From Leuconostocaceae bacterium ESL0723 (GTDB lineage Bacteria; Bacillota; Bacilli; Lactobacillales; Lactobacillaceae): DNA of 64,000 nt. Shown piece by piece: positions 46,203-54,610 of the stretch (positions are counted from its first letter, which is position 1; each line of letters begins with the position of its first letter). The notes beneath the pieces were generated by a model. That model searched no databases, was not told where the DNA came from, and was given only the letters and a program-made list of their open reading frames with translations. The stretch spans positions 680,501-744,500 of the forward strand of contig CP113928.1 in assembly GCA_029392055.1 (NCBI GenBank). The letters are read 5' to 3'. A program made the position numbers and the translations under genes.

Positions 46203-47051
46203 ATGACCAACATTAATTTTCACGGCATTGAGATGCCAAACATCGGCCTAGGAACCTGGCACATGGGTTCTGACCCACTGACCTACCGAGAAGAGCGGGA
46301 CGTCATCCGCATGGCGGTGGATAATGGCGTCCAGGCCATCGACACGGCCGAGATGTATGGCCGTGGTGATGCAGAGCGCTTGGTCGGTGATGCCCTTAGC
46401 GAATATGACCGCAGTAAGATTTTCTTGATTTCTAAATTTTATCCCCGCAACGCTGTTGAGCCGCAGCTTTCGGCTGCTCTGGAGGCCAGTCTCAAGCGCC
46501 TACAAACTGATTACCTGGATCTCTACCTTTATCACTGGCGCGGTGATGCCCCCTTGGAGCAAACTGTAGCTGACCTTCAGGCCTTAAAAAAGAGTGGCAA
46601 GATTCGCCACTGGGGTGTTTCGAACTTTGACATTGACGATATGACTGAACTCGTTGACGTACCCGGTGGTGACCAGGTCTTTGCCAACGAGGACCTGTAC
46701 AATATCGGCGAGCGGGGGATTGAGTACAGTCTCCTACCATGGCAACGCAAGCGTGACATTCCCCTGATTGCCTATTCACCAGTTGATGCCGGAGATAGCC
46801 GCCAGCACGAACTACTATACAGCCCTGGTTTGATTCAGATTGCGGAACGCCATGATGCGACGCCATACCAGATTCTGCTGGCCTGGGCCGTTCGTGACCA
46901 GCAAACCCTGGCCATTCCACAAACCAGCAACCCAGAACACCTAATAGCTAATATCCATGCCGGTGATATCCACCTCACGAAGGTTGACCTAGACGTTTTG
47001 GACCAGTCCTTTCCCGGTCCCAGCAAGAAGGAACCCTTAGCCATCATTTAA
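46203..47051 (+). CDS. Aldo/keto reductase
   Basis: 282-residue NAD(P)H-dependent carbonyl reductase. The tetrad is visible: Asp and Tyr in AIDTAEMYG, Lys in FLISKF, His in LYLYHWRGD. The coenzyme segment with AIPQTSNPEHL follows. It lies 21 bp after the dehydrogenase gene, so probably in one operon. Substrate unknown. Confidence 0.92.
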   Translation: MTNINFHGIEMPNIGLGTWHMGSDPLTYREERDVIRMAVDNGVQAIDTAEMYGRGDAERLVGDALSEYDRSKIFLISKFYPRNAVEPQLSAALEASLKRLQTDYLDLYLYHWRGDAPLEQTVADLQALKKSGKIRHWGVSNFDIDDMTELVDVPGGDQVFANEDLYNIGERGIEYSLLPWQRKRDIPLIAYSPVDAGDSRQHELLYSPGLIQIAERHDATPYQILLAWAVRDQQTLAIPQTSNPEHLIANIHAGDIHLTKVDLDVLDQSFPGPSKKEPLAII

Positions 47052-47067
47052 GTCAGAGGAGGAACTC

Positions 47068-47724
47068 ATGGACTTTAAAACCACGATTCAAACCCGGCAT
47101 GCGACCCGCTGGTTTACCGACCAACAAATCCCACCCGTCCTCTTGCAGGACCTGGTCAAGTTGGCCCAGGGAACCCCGTCGTGGGTAAACAGCCAGCCGG
47201 TGCGGGCCTACATTGCGACCGGGAAAAAACTAGCCGAAATCCGGGCCCAGCATACTAAGCTTAGCCAGGACCCCGACGCTAAGACGGACCCTAGCATTCC
47301 CTTGCGGCCCCGCAATGAATGGGACGAAGCGGCCCAGGCCAACATGCAAAATTGGATGGAAAACGATGCCAGCCAGGCCGGTGAAGACTGGCCTAAGTTG
47401 GCGGCCCAGGCCAGCGGCCAACTTTTCAATGCCCAGGCAATCGTTTATCTGACCCTGGCCAAGGACTATTCCAACTGGTCCTTGGTCGATCTTGGGGCCT
47501 TCTCCCAAAGCCTGATGCTGGCTGCCAGCGCTGAAGAGATTGACAGCTTGCCAGCCTATGAATTTACCAAGTTTAACCAGCCCTTACGGGAGGCGTTAAA
47601 TATCCCGGGTGACCAGGAACTGATTTATGGGATTGGCCTGGGTTACGCGGACCAAACGGCCGCAATTAATAAGATTAAGGCCAGTCGGATGGATCCAACC
47701 GACGTGATTACCTTTCTCGATTAA
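47068..47724 (+). CDS. Nitroreductase family FMN oxidoreductase
   Basis: 218 residues. N-terminal TRHATRWFTDQQIPP and LAQGTPSWVNSQPVRAY are the FMN-binding start of the family, and the C-terminal GIGLGYAD is typical. Reduces nitro or quinone compounds with NAD(P)H in characterised relatives. In line with upstream and downstream redox genes (16-25 bp gaps), probably one operon. Confidence 0.9.
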   Translation: MDFKTTIQTRHATRWFTDQQIPPVLLQDLVKLAQGTPSWVNSQPVRAYIATGKKLAEIRAQHTKLSQDPDAKTDPSIPLRPRNEWDEAAQANMQNWMENDASQAGEDWPKLAAQASGQLFNAQAIVYLTLAKDYSNWSLVDLGAFSQSLMLAASAEEIDSLPAYEFTKFNQPLREALNIPGDQELIYGIGLGYADQTAAINKIKASRMDPTDVITFLD

Positions 47725-47748
47725 GCACAAGCAGTACAAGGAGGTAGT

Positions 47749-48399
47749 ATGAGTAAAGTAATGGTTATTGGTGCCCACGGCCACGTTGGCCGGATTCTAG
47801 TACCTAAATTGGCCGATGCCGGTCATGATGTGGTGGCCAGTTTTCGTGACGTTGAGCAGTTTTCAACGGTTGAGCACCTCGACCACGTAGAATGCCGCAA
47901 GTTCAACGCCCTCGATGATGAGGAAACCATGGTTTCGAGCTTTAAAAACAGCGAAGCCGACGCCATTGTCTTCACCGCCGGTGCTGGTGGGGCTTCTGAC
48001 AAGCTCACCGTCGGCATTGACTTGGATGGGGCCGTTAAGACCATGGATGCCGCTAAGAAAGCGGGCATCAAGCGCTACGTGATGGTCTCAGCCGCTGGTG
48101 CTGATGACCCCACGACCTGGGAAAACTCCGGTCTTTACGTTTACTATGTCATGAAGCACTATGCTGACCGGATTTTGCGGGGAACTGACCTGGACTACAC
48201 GATTGTCCGGCCAACGCTGCTGTCTAATGACGCTGAAACTAGCCACGTCAGCACCGACTTTAATTTAGGTGAGGGGGGTTACAGCATTCCCCGGGCCGAT
48301 GTCGCTAACTTCGTGACGGCGGTCATCGACCAACCCAAGACCTTTGGCAAGATTTATCCCATCACTAGTGGGGGCGAAGCCATTAAGGATGTTCTTTAA
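47749..48399 (+). CDS. NAD(P)-binding protein (NmrA/SDR-like)
   Basis: 216-residue atypical SDR. GAHGHVGRILVPKL is the dinucleotide loop; YTIVRPTLL is the conserved segment of the NmrA/YwnB group. No full catalytic Tyr-x-x-x-Lys pair is obvious except YVYYVMKHY, which contains Y-x-x-x-K. Function unknown. A terminator follows. A second paralogue lies at 56460. Confidence 0.82.
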   Translation: MSKVMVIGAHGHVGRILVPKLADAGHDVVASFRDVEQFSTVEHLDHVECRKFNALDDEETMVSSFKNSEADAIVFTAGAGGASDKLTVGIDLDGAVKTMDAAKKAGIKRYVMVSAAGADDPTTWENSGLYVYYVMKHYADRILRGTDLDYTIVRPTLLSNDAETSHVSTDFNLGEGGYSIPRADVANFVTAVIDQPKTFGKIYPITSGGEAIKDVL

Positions 48400-48403
48400 G
48401 ATT

Positions 48404-48444
48404 AAAATAAAAGCTACCTTTAAGCGGGCAGCTTTTATTTTTTG
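48404..48444. terminator. Terminator after the redox operon
   Basis: AAAATAAAAGCT (48404-48415) pairs with AGCTTTTATTTT (48430-48441), followed by T. Confidence 0.85.
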
Positions 48445-48451
48445 ATTTATG

Positions 48452-48482
48452 TTGACCTATAGTGCACTATAGGGTGTTTAAT
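48452..48482 (+). promoter_or_regulatory. MerR-type promoter and operator
   Basis: TTGACC (48452-48457) and TTTAAT (48477-48482) are separated by 19 bp, the long spacer characteristic of MerR-controlled promoters. An 18-bp perfect palindrome CCTATAGTGCACTATAGG (48456-48473) lies in the spacer. Confidence 0.88.
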
Positions 48483-48510
48483 AGGAACATGGTCGAGGAG
48501 GTGAAACGGT

Positions 48511-48891
48511 ATGAACATTAAAGCCGTTGCCCAACAAACGGGGCTCAGCATTGGCACCATTCGCTATTACGAAAAAATTGGGCTCTTGCCCGAAATTGCC
48601 CGGGATGAGAATGGCATCCGTAATTTTGATAGTCACAATGTCCAGCAGTTAGATTTCATTAAGACCTTACGCAATTCCGGCATGCGCATTGCCGCCCTCA
48701 AGGAATACTTAAGTTTGGTCTACGCTGATGATGACGCATCAATCCCACGGCGGCAGGCTATCTTGCAGGCATCCTTGGCTGAAGTTGAAGATCAGATGGC
48801 GAAACTACAAACTGGCCGTGACTGTCTGCAATATAAGTTGGCCAATTACGAGTCCTTCACCCGACCAGCCGAACAGAAAGTTTCCCAGTAG
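48511..48891 (+). CDS. MerR family transcriptional regulator
   Basis: 126 residues. N-terminal winged helix (KAVAQQTGLSIGTIRYYEKIGLLP), then the wing with NGIRNF, and a dimerisation coiled coil (about 80-115). One Cys lies in the coil (GRDCLQYKL). It resembles the AdhR/NmlR group that activates alcohol dehydrogenase genes in response to aldehydes. It lies 36 bp before an alcohol dehydrogenase gene behind a 19-bp-spacer promoter, so it probably activates its own operon. Confidence 0.92.
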   Translation: MNIKAVAQQTGLSIGTIRYYEKIGLLPEIARDENGIRNFDSHNVQQLDFIKTLRNSGMRIAALKEYLSLVYADDDASIPRRQAILQASLAEVEDQMAKLQTGRDCLQYKLANYESFTRPAEQKVSQ

Positions 48892-48927
48892 TCCTAACTA
48901 CTGTTACTCGGAAAGGAAAAATTCTCC

Positions 48928-49974
48928 ATGAAAGAAGCAATTTTTGTTAAACCCGGCCTTGTTGAGGCCCAAGAAGTCGCCAAGCCTAAGATTCAAAAAG
49001 ACGATGACGTGATTATCCATGTCGTTAAGGCCTGCGTCTGTGGCTCGGATCTCTGGGCCTACCGTGGCTTGGATGATAAGCCTGAAAACAGTGACAACGG
49101 TGGCCACGAAGCCATCGGGATTGTTGAAGAAACTGGCTCAGCTATTACCACGGTGAAGAAGGGGGACTTTGTGATTGCGCCCTTTACCCACGGCTGCGGT
49201 CACTGTGCCGCCTGCCTGGCCAGCTTTGATGGTAGTTGCCAATCCCACGATGACAACATTAGTTCTGCCAATCAGGCTGAATATATCCGCTTCCAGCACG
49301 GCGACTGGGCCCTAGTAAAGGTCCCTGGTCAGCCTAGTGACTACACACCAGCCATGATTAACTCCTTCCTGACCCTGGCCGATGTCATGCCAACTGGCTA
49401 TCACGCCGCTCGAACGGCTAACGTCCAAGTAGGGGACACGGCCGTAGTCATTGGTGATGGAGCCGTTGGTCTCTGTGGCGTTATTGCCGCTAAATTGCGC
49501 GGTGCTAAGCAGATTATTATCATGAGCCGTCATGAAGACCGGCAAAAGCTAGCCCTGGAGTTCGGTGCTACTGACGTGGTTGCCGAACGTGGTGAAGCCG
49601 GTGAAAAGGCCATCATGGAACTGACTCATGGCAGTGGGGCCGACGCTGTTTTGGAGTGTGTTGGTTCGGAACAATCTAATCAGACAGCTGTTAACGTAGC
49701 TCGTCCCGGCGCCCACATTGGCCGGGTTGGCCTGCCTCACGGACAGGGTGCTGATGCGGCCCAGGTCTTTTTCAACAACGTTTCCATCTCTGGTGGGATT
49801 GCTTCCGTGACGACCTATGACAAGGGCGTTTTGCTCCAGGCCGTCTTAAACGGTGACATCAACCCCGGTAAGGTCTTCACCCACGAATACAACCTGGACA
49901 ACATTAACCAGGCTTATCAAGACATGACTGACCGCAAGACCATCAAGGCTGCAGTCGATGTAGCGCCAGCCTAA
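48928..49974 (+). CDS. Zinc-dependent alcohol dehydrogenase, copy 1
   Basis: 348-residue medium-chain dehydrogenase. Catalytic zinc ligands: Cys in CVCGSDLW, GHEAIG; structural zinc Cys cluster in HGCGHCAACLASFDGSC; Rossmann loop VIGDGAVGLCG. Probably acts on aldehydes or alcohols. It follows the MerR gene and is followed by a terminator and a second, very similar copy. Confidence 0.93.
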   Translation: MKEAIFVKPGLVEAQEVAKPKIQKDDDVIIHVVKACVCGSDLWAYRGLDDKPENSDNGGHEAIGIVEETGSAITTVKKGDFVIAPFTHGCGHCAACLASFDGSCQSHDDNISSANQAEYIRFQHGDWALVKVPGQPSDYTPAMINSFLTLADVMPTGYHAARTANVQVGDTAVVIGDGAVGLCGVIAAKLRGAKQIIIMSRHEDRQKLALEFGATDVVAERGEAGEKAIMELTHGSGADAVLECVGSEQSNQTAVNVARPGAHIGRVGLPHGQGADAAQVFFNNVSISGGIASVTTYDKGVLLQAVLNGDINPGKVFTHEYNLDNINQAYQDMTDRKTIKAAVDVAPA

Positions 49975-49980
49975 ATTTTG

Positions 49981-50002
49981 AAAGCGCCAGGTGGCGTTTT
50001 TT
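49981..50002 (+). terminator. Terminator between the two alcohol dehydrogenase genes
   Basis: AAAGCGCC (49981-49988), loop AGGT, GGCGTTTT (49993-50000) and a T run; it separates the copies transcriptionally. Confidence 0.85.
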
Positions 50003-50098
50003 ACTGCAAGAATACAGGTTAACTTCCCTGACACGATTTACGGATTTTCAAGGTCACAGGTGTTTAATGAGGCCATTAAACTAGCTAAGGAGTGTCCT

Positions 50099-51151
50099 AT
50101 GAAAGAAACCATCTTCGTGAAGCCCGGCCTAGTGGCCGTCCAAGACAGTGAAAAGCCAAAGATTAAGGCCGCTGATGACGCCATCATCCATGTTTTGAAA
50201 ACCTGTGTCTGTGGGTCTGATTTGTGGACCTACCGGGGCCTGGATGAAAAGGCGGAAAACAGTCAAAATCACGGCCACGAAGCCATTGGCATCGTGGAGG
50301 AAACTGGCTCAGCGGTGGCGACCGTTAAGCCCGGTGACTTTGTGATTGCACCCTTTACGCATGGCTGTGGTCACTGTGCGGCCTGTTTGGCCGGTTATGA
50401 AGGTAGCTGTCTCTCCCATACGGACAACTTCAGCCGCGGTGTCCAAGCCGAATATATTCGCTATCAGCATGCGAACTGGGCCCTGGTTAAGATTCCCGGC
50501 CAGCCCAGCGATTACACGCCAGCTATGATTAACTCCTTCCTGGCCCTGTCTGATGTGATGCCCACTGGTTACCACGCCGCCCGCACTGGCAATGTCCAGG
50601 TAGGGGATACGGCCGTAGTGATTGGTGACGGTGCCGTTGGCCTTTGCGGCGTGATTTCAGCTAAGTTGCGTGGCGCTAAGCAAATCATTATCATGAGCCG
50701 GCACGAAGACCGGCAGAAGCTGGCCCTTGAATTTGGGGCAACTGATGTAGTCGCTGAGCGTGGTGAAGCTGGTGAAAAAGCCGTCTTAGACCTGACTCAC
50801 GGTAGTGGGGCCGATGCCGTTTTGGAGTGTGTCGGTTCGGAACAATCCAACCAGACTGCCGTGGCGATTGCCCGTCCCGGTGCTCACGTTGGGCGGGTTG
50901 GTTTACCCCATGGTCAGGGCGCTGATCCAGCTCAGATTTTCTACAAGAACGTGGCGATTGCCGGTGGCATTGCTTCGCCAACTACTTATGACAAGGACAT
51001 TCTGCTTCATGCCGTCCTAAACGGTGACATTAACCCCGGTAAGGTCTTTACCAAGGAATATCCACTAGCAGACATTAATACGGCCTACCAGGACATGGCT
51101 GACCGCAAGACCATCAAGGCGGCCATTGACACGGAACCGGCCGCTGGTTAG
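50099..51151 (+). CDS. Zinc-dependent alcohol dehydrogenase, copy 2
   Basis: 350 residues, nearly identical to copy 1 across most of its length, including all zinc ligands (CVCGSDLW, GHEAIG, HGCGHCAACLAGYEGSC) and the VIGDGAVGLCG loop. Differences cluster in the first 60 and last 90 residues. ATG at 50099 has AAGGAG upstream; the frame continues 36 codons further but that stretch has no ribosome site. The block GGTGTTTAAT (50059-50068) is shared with the -10 region of the MerR promoter, suggesting its own promoter. Confidence 0.93.
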   Translation: MKETIFVKPGLVAVQDSEKPKIKAADDAIIHVLKTCVCGSDLWTYRGLDEKAENSQNHGHEAIGIVEETGSAVATVKPGDFVIAPFTHGCGHCAACLAGYEGSCLSHTDNFSRGVQAEYIRYQHANWALVKIPGQPSDYTPAMINSFLALSDVMPTGYHAARTGNVQVGDTAVVIGDGAVGLCGVISAKLRGAKQIIIMSRHEDRQKLALEFGATDVVAERGEAGEKAVLDLTHGSGADAVLECVGSEQSNQTAVAIARPGAHVGRVGLPHGQGADPAQIFYKNVAIAGGIASPTTYDKDILLHAVLNGDINPGKVFTKEYPLADINTAYQDMADRKTIKAAIDTEPAAG

Positions 51152-51152
51152 C

Positions 51153-51183
51153 AAAAAAGACGTCCTCGTTGGGACGTCTTTTT
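51153..51183. terminator. Bidirectional terminator
   Basis: AAAAAGACGTCC (51154-51165) pairs with GGACGTCTTTTT (51172-51183). Confidence 0.92.
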
Positions 51184-51872
51184 CATTTCAAAATTGGGTA
51201 TAAATCGGCCAACTTTTCAACTTCATAGGTTGGCTGAATTTCGGCCGGGGCTTTCAGTCCCCGTCGATTAATCCAGGCCGTATCTAGCTGGTAATTTTGA
51301 CCACCCAGAATATCAGAATACAGGCCATCGCCAATCATTAAAGTGTTATCGGAACGCATGTCCGGATTGTTGCGGAAGATGGGGTCATAAAAACCAGTAT
51401 CAGGCTTAGAATAGCCAACATCTTCGGAAGTGTAAATCTGGGTGAAGTACTGACCCAGACCGGTTTCGCGCAGGCGCAGCCGCTGGGCATCAGCCTGGCC
51501 GTTGGTGCCGGCAATCAGGGTGTACTTGCGACTGAGTTCCTGCAGCAATTCCTTGGCCTGGTCCACCACTAGGAAGTTATGATTACGGAGATAGGCGTAA
51601 TCCTTCTCCATCTGGTCAGCATCACCAGTGCGGCCTAGGGCTGCTAAGGTCTTAGGAAAGCGGGTTTCAAAGATTTGCTGGCGGGGGATTTCGTCTTTTT
51701 CGTACTGGTGCCAGAGCTCGTGGTTAATCTTTTGGTAGGTAGCCACGGCTTCATCTAAAGCGGTACCCGACAGGCCCCAGGCATCGGAGAAAATCTTCTC
51801 AATCCCGGCCACTTCACCACCGGTGAAATCTAAGACCGTATCATCCAAATCAAAAATTAAGTACTTGTACAT
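51183..51872 (-). CDS. HAD-family phosphatase (YjjG type)
   Basis: 229 residues. Motif I FDLDDTVLDF near the N-terminus, motif II in IAGTNGQAD, and motif IV MIGDGLYSDILGG. The cap domain and spacing fit the YjjG group of pyrimidine nucleotide phosphatases that remove non-canonical nucleotides. Exact substrate not shown by sequence. Confidence 0.88.
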   Translation of the reverse strand: MYKYLIFDLDDTVLDFTGGEVAGIEKIFSDAWGLSGTALDEAVATYQKINHELWHQYEKDEIPRQQIFETRFPKTLAALGRTGDADQMEKDYAYLRNHNFLVVDQAKELLQELSRKYTLIAGTNGQADAQRLRLRETGLGQYFTQIYTSEDVGYSKPDTGFYDPIFRNNPDMRSDNTLMIGDGLYSDILGGQNYQLDTAWINRRGLKAPAEIQPTYEVEKLADLYPILK

Positions 51873-52000
51873 GGCGTTTAAACTCCCTTAACTCTCTTAT
51901 CAAGTATTTCCATGATAACATTTCCAAGACTTTTGGGCTGAAACCCTTGCGTTTCAACCAAACTTTAACTACCTTTAATAGCAATGGGGGAGGACTCATT

Positions 52001-53005
52001 ATGAAAATTACGAAAAAACACTGGCTGGGGATTATTGTCGTCCTAGTCATTTCTCTACTGGCGCAGTTCTTGGCCATCTACCTGCCACAGTTAGGGGCGG
52101 AAAGTATCGCCATGATTGTGGGGATTGTCCTGGGGAACACGCTCTTTACCGCCGACCGTTACGGGGCCGGCGTCAAGTGGTCTGAAAAATACCCGATTGA
52201 AATGGGGATTGCGCTTCTAGGGGCGACTTTGACGCTGAAGACCCTGGCAGGCCTGGGCCTAAACGGGATTGCCTACATCATCGTTAACATGGCGGCCGTA
52301 ATCGGGATTGTCTATGTCCTGGGACGCTATGTCTTTAAGGTGGATCTGCACAGTACGATGTTAATGGGGGCCGGGAATGCGGTCTGTGGTTCCAGTGCCA
52401 TTGCGGCCGTCGCACCGGTAATTGGTGCAAAGGACGATGACCGTCGGACTGCGGTGGCCACGGTTTCCTTGACCGGTATGATCTTACTGCTGACGCTGCC
52501 TGGTCTTTCCCACCTGATTTTTGGTCATAATGACTTCCTCACCGGGGCCCTGGTCGGTGGTACCGTCCAATCCGTCGGTCAAGTGGTTGGAACGGCGGCC
52601 TTGATTAACGGCAACGTCGTGACCTATGCCACGCTCTTTAAGCTGCTGCGGGTCATCATGCTGGTCTTTGTAGTACTCTTATTTGGCTACATCAGCCACC
52701 GGCAAACTGCCAGTGAAGAACGGGCGGAAGTAAAAAAGGCCAAGGTTACGATTCTGCCTTGGTACATCATTGTCTTTGCCATCTTAATCGTGGTCAATTC
52801 AGTAATTACTCTGCCGAATCTAATCCACCAAACCAGCCACACCCTGAGCTCCTTCTTTGGCGTGGTGAACCTGGCCGCTATTGGCTTGAACCTGAAGTGG
52901 ACCACCATCAAGAAGAGTGGGGTTAAGTTCCTCAGCTACGGCTTCCTGGTTGGTCTGGTCCAGGTAATCCTGGCCATTATCTTAATCCATATTTTCTTGG
53001 GCTGA
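52001..53005 (+). CDS. YeiH family membrane protein (putative sulfate exporter)
   Basis: Integral membrane protein of 334 residues with about 10 helices. AIAL-type motifs of the family are visible: EMGIALLGATLTLKTL, MGAGNAVCGSSAIAAVAPVI and VGGTVQSVGQVVGTAAL. Transport of a sulfur compound is a database guess for the family; the neighbouring cysE and cysK support a link to sulfur metabolism. ATG at 52001 follows GGGGGAGGA at 6 nt; 18 upstream codons are rejected. Confidence 0.85.
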   Translation: MKITKKHWLGIIVVLVISLLAQFLAIYLPQLGAESIAMIVGIVLGNTLFTADRYGAGVKWSEKYPIEMGIALLGATLTLKTLAGLGLNGIAYIIVNMAAVIGIVYVLGRYVFKVDLHSTMLMGAGNAVCGSSAIAAVAPVIGAKDDDRRTAVATVSLTGMILLLTLPGLSHLIFGHNDFLTGALVGGTVQSVGQVVGTAALINGNVVTYATLFKLLRVIMLVFVVLLFGYISHRQTASEERAEVKKAKVTILPWYIIVFAILIVVNSVITLPNLIHQTSHTLSSFFGVVNLAAIGLNLKWTTIKKSGVKFLSYGFLVGLVQVILAIILIHIFLG

Positions 53006-53035
53006 ACTTAAACCTGGCTGCTTAGGTCACAGTAA

Positions 53036-53065
53036 TTGACAAAGTCTCGCCAATACCGATAAGAT
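53036..53065 (+). promoter_or_regulatory. Candidate cysE promoter
   Basis: TTGACA (53036-53041), 18-bp spacer, TAAGAT (53060-53065). Only 9 bp separate it from the cysE ATG. Confidence 0.4.
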
Positions 53066-53074
53066 AGGTCAACT

Positions 53075-53620
53075 ATGAAATTCGAAATGGTCGACAATTT
53101 CATTAGCCGTGATCCGGCCTTAAACCACCGCTACCAGGTGCTTCTCTTTCACCCTGGTTACCGGGCGGTCAAGAGCCACCGGCGGGCCCACTACCTTTGG
53201 CAGCATGGGTACCGCTTTTTAGCGCTGTGGTTAGCCAACCGCAGCCGCCACAGGACTGGAATTGAAATCCATCCCGGTGCCCAAATCGGCCGCAATCTGA
53301 TGATTGACCACGGCCAGGGGGTTGTGATTGGCCAATACGTAATCATTGGCAACGATGTGACCATTTACCAGGGCGTGACCCTGGGTTCTCGTGGCGGCCA
53401 GGGGACTAACCGCCATCCCATTGTGGGGGACCGATGTCTGATTGGGGCTGGGGCAAAGATTCTCGGCGCCATCCGGCTCGGTCAGGATAGCAAGGTTGGC
53501 GCGAACGCCGTCGTCTTGTCCCACGTACCTGCTGGAAAAACTGTCGTCGGTGTGCCAGCCCGGCTAGCATCCAAGGATGCGCAAACACCACTGAGTAACG
53601 AACGGATGTATATTATTTAG
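53075..53620 (+). CDS. cysE: Serine O-acetyltransferase
   Basis: Makes O-acetylserine for cysteine synthesis. 181 residues, the short form. The left-handed beta helix shows hexapeptide repeats; GIEIHPGAQIGRNLMIDHGQGVVIG holds the catalytic region (given as residues about 60-85), and GVTLGSRGGQGTNRHP is the signature. No strong ribosome site lies before the ATG at 53075 (only AGGT). It is 12 bp from cysK, forming a pair that channels O-acetylserine. Confidence 0.92.
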   Translation: MKFEMVDNFISRDPALNHRYQVLLFHPGYRAVKSHRRAHYLWQHGYRFLALWLANRSRHRTGIEIHPGAQIGRNLMIDHGQGVVIGQYVIIGNDVTIYQGVTLGSRGGQGTNRHPIVGDRCLIGAGAKILGAIRLGQDSKVGANAVVLSHVPAGKTVVGVPARLASKDAQTPLSNERMYII

Positions 53621-53632
53621 GAGTTCATTCAG

Positions 53633-54541
53633 ATGACAGCAGACATTTTAGATTTAATCGGTCACACCCCGGTTGTACCACTTTCCCAGGACCTAGTTGG
53701 CGACCAAGCCGCCACCGTTTACGTTAAACTCGAGTACTTCAACCCCTTTGGCTCGGTCAAGGACCGGGTGGCCTATCAGCTGGTTAAAATTGCTGAAGAA
53801 AGCGGCCAGTTAAAGCCCGGTCAAACCTTGATTGAAGCCACCTCTGGTAACACGGGTATCGCGCTCGCAGCCGTTGGCGCCGCTAAGGGTTATCCGGTGA
53901 CGATTGTCATGCCTGATTCCATGTCAGCGGAGCGTAAGCAACTGGTGAAGGCTTATGGGGCAACCTTGATTGAGACACCCGCTGCTGATGGCATGAAGGG
54001 CGCCTTGGCCGTGGTTAAGGACCTGGTCGAAAAGAAAGGCTACTTGGAAGCTGGTCAGTTCTACAACCAGGCTAACCCACAAGCACACTATGAGGGGACT
54101 GGTCCAGAAATTAAGGACTTCTTCCACGGTGTGCCCGACGCCTTTGTGGCCGGAATTGGGACTGGCGGTACCATTACTGGTGCCGGCAAGTACCTCCGCG
54201 AGCAAGGCGACTTAAAGATTGTGGCCGTTGAGCCAGCCGGATCACCAATTCTAGAAGGGGGCCAACCGGGACCCCATAAGATTCAGGGAATTGGCGCTGG
54301 TTTTGTGCCCGAGGTCTTAGACACTAAGATTTATGACCAGGTCATCGGTATCAGCAATGAAGATGCCGCTGATACTGCCCGGACCTTGGCCAGCAAGCAG
54401 GCCCTGCTCCTGGGTTATTCTTCCGGTGCAGTAGTTGCAGCGGCCATCCAGGTCGCTAAAGACTTAGGGCCAGGTAAAAAGGTTCTAGCTGTCACCGCTG
54501 ATAACGGCGAGCGTTACCTTTCAACGAACTTATACCAGTAA
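53633..54541 (+). CDS. cysK: Cysteine synthase (O-acetylserine sulfhydrylase)
   Basis: PLP enzyme of 302 residues. PLP lysine in YFNPFGSVKDRVAY, the substrate loop ATSGNTGIALAAV, and the phosphate-binding GTGGTITGAGKYL. The C-terminal sequence YSSGAVVAAAIQVA fits CysK. ATG at 53633 follows AGGAG. Cysteine made here is paired with the YeiH-like transporter upstream. Confidence 0.95.
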   Translation: MTADILDLIGHTPVVPLSQDLVGDQAATVYVKLEYFNPFGSVKDRVAYQLVKIAEESGQLKPGQTLIEATSGNTGIALAAVGAAKGYPVTIVMPDSMSAERKQLVKAYGATLIETPAADGMKGALAVVKDLVEKKGYLEAGQFYNQANPQAHYEGTGPEIKDFFHGVPDAFVAGIGTGGTITGAGKYLREQGDLKIVAVEPAGSPILEGGQPGPHKIQGIGAGFVPEVLDTKIYDQVIGISNEDAADTARTLASKQALLLGYSSGAVVAAAIQVAKDLGPGKKVLAVTADNGERYLSTNLYQ

Positions 54542-54548
54542 TGAATTT

Positions 54549-54574
54549 GGCATCATTGAAAGATGGTGCCTTTT
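54549..54574 (+). terminator. cysK terminator
   Basis: GGCATCAT (54549-54556) pairs with ATGGTGCC (54563-54570, one wobble), then T-rich. Confidence 0.75.
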
Positions 54575-54610
54575 ATTAAGCCATGGAGCTACCAAGGGGA
54601 GGGAGCATCT

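Noticed and set aside
46492-46920. Minus-strand frame of 142 codons opposite the aldo/keto reductase
   Set aside because: Mirror of a well-supported gene in a GC-rich codon context; no ribosome site.
49991-50098. 36-codon extension of the second alcohol dehydrogenase
   Set aside because: It starts in the preceding terminator T run; the ribosome site AAGGAG and similarity to copy 1 both support 50099.
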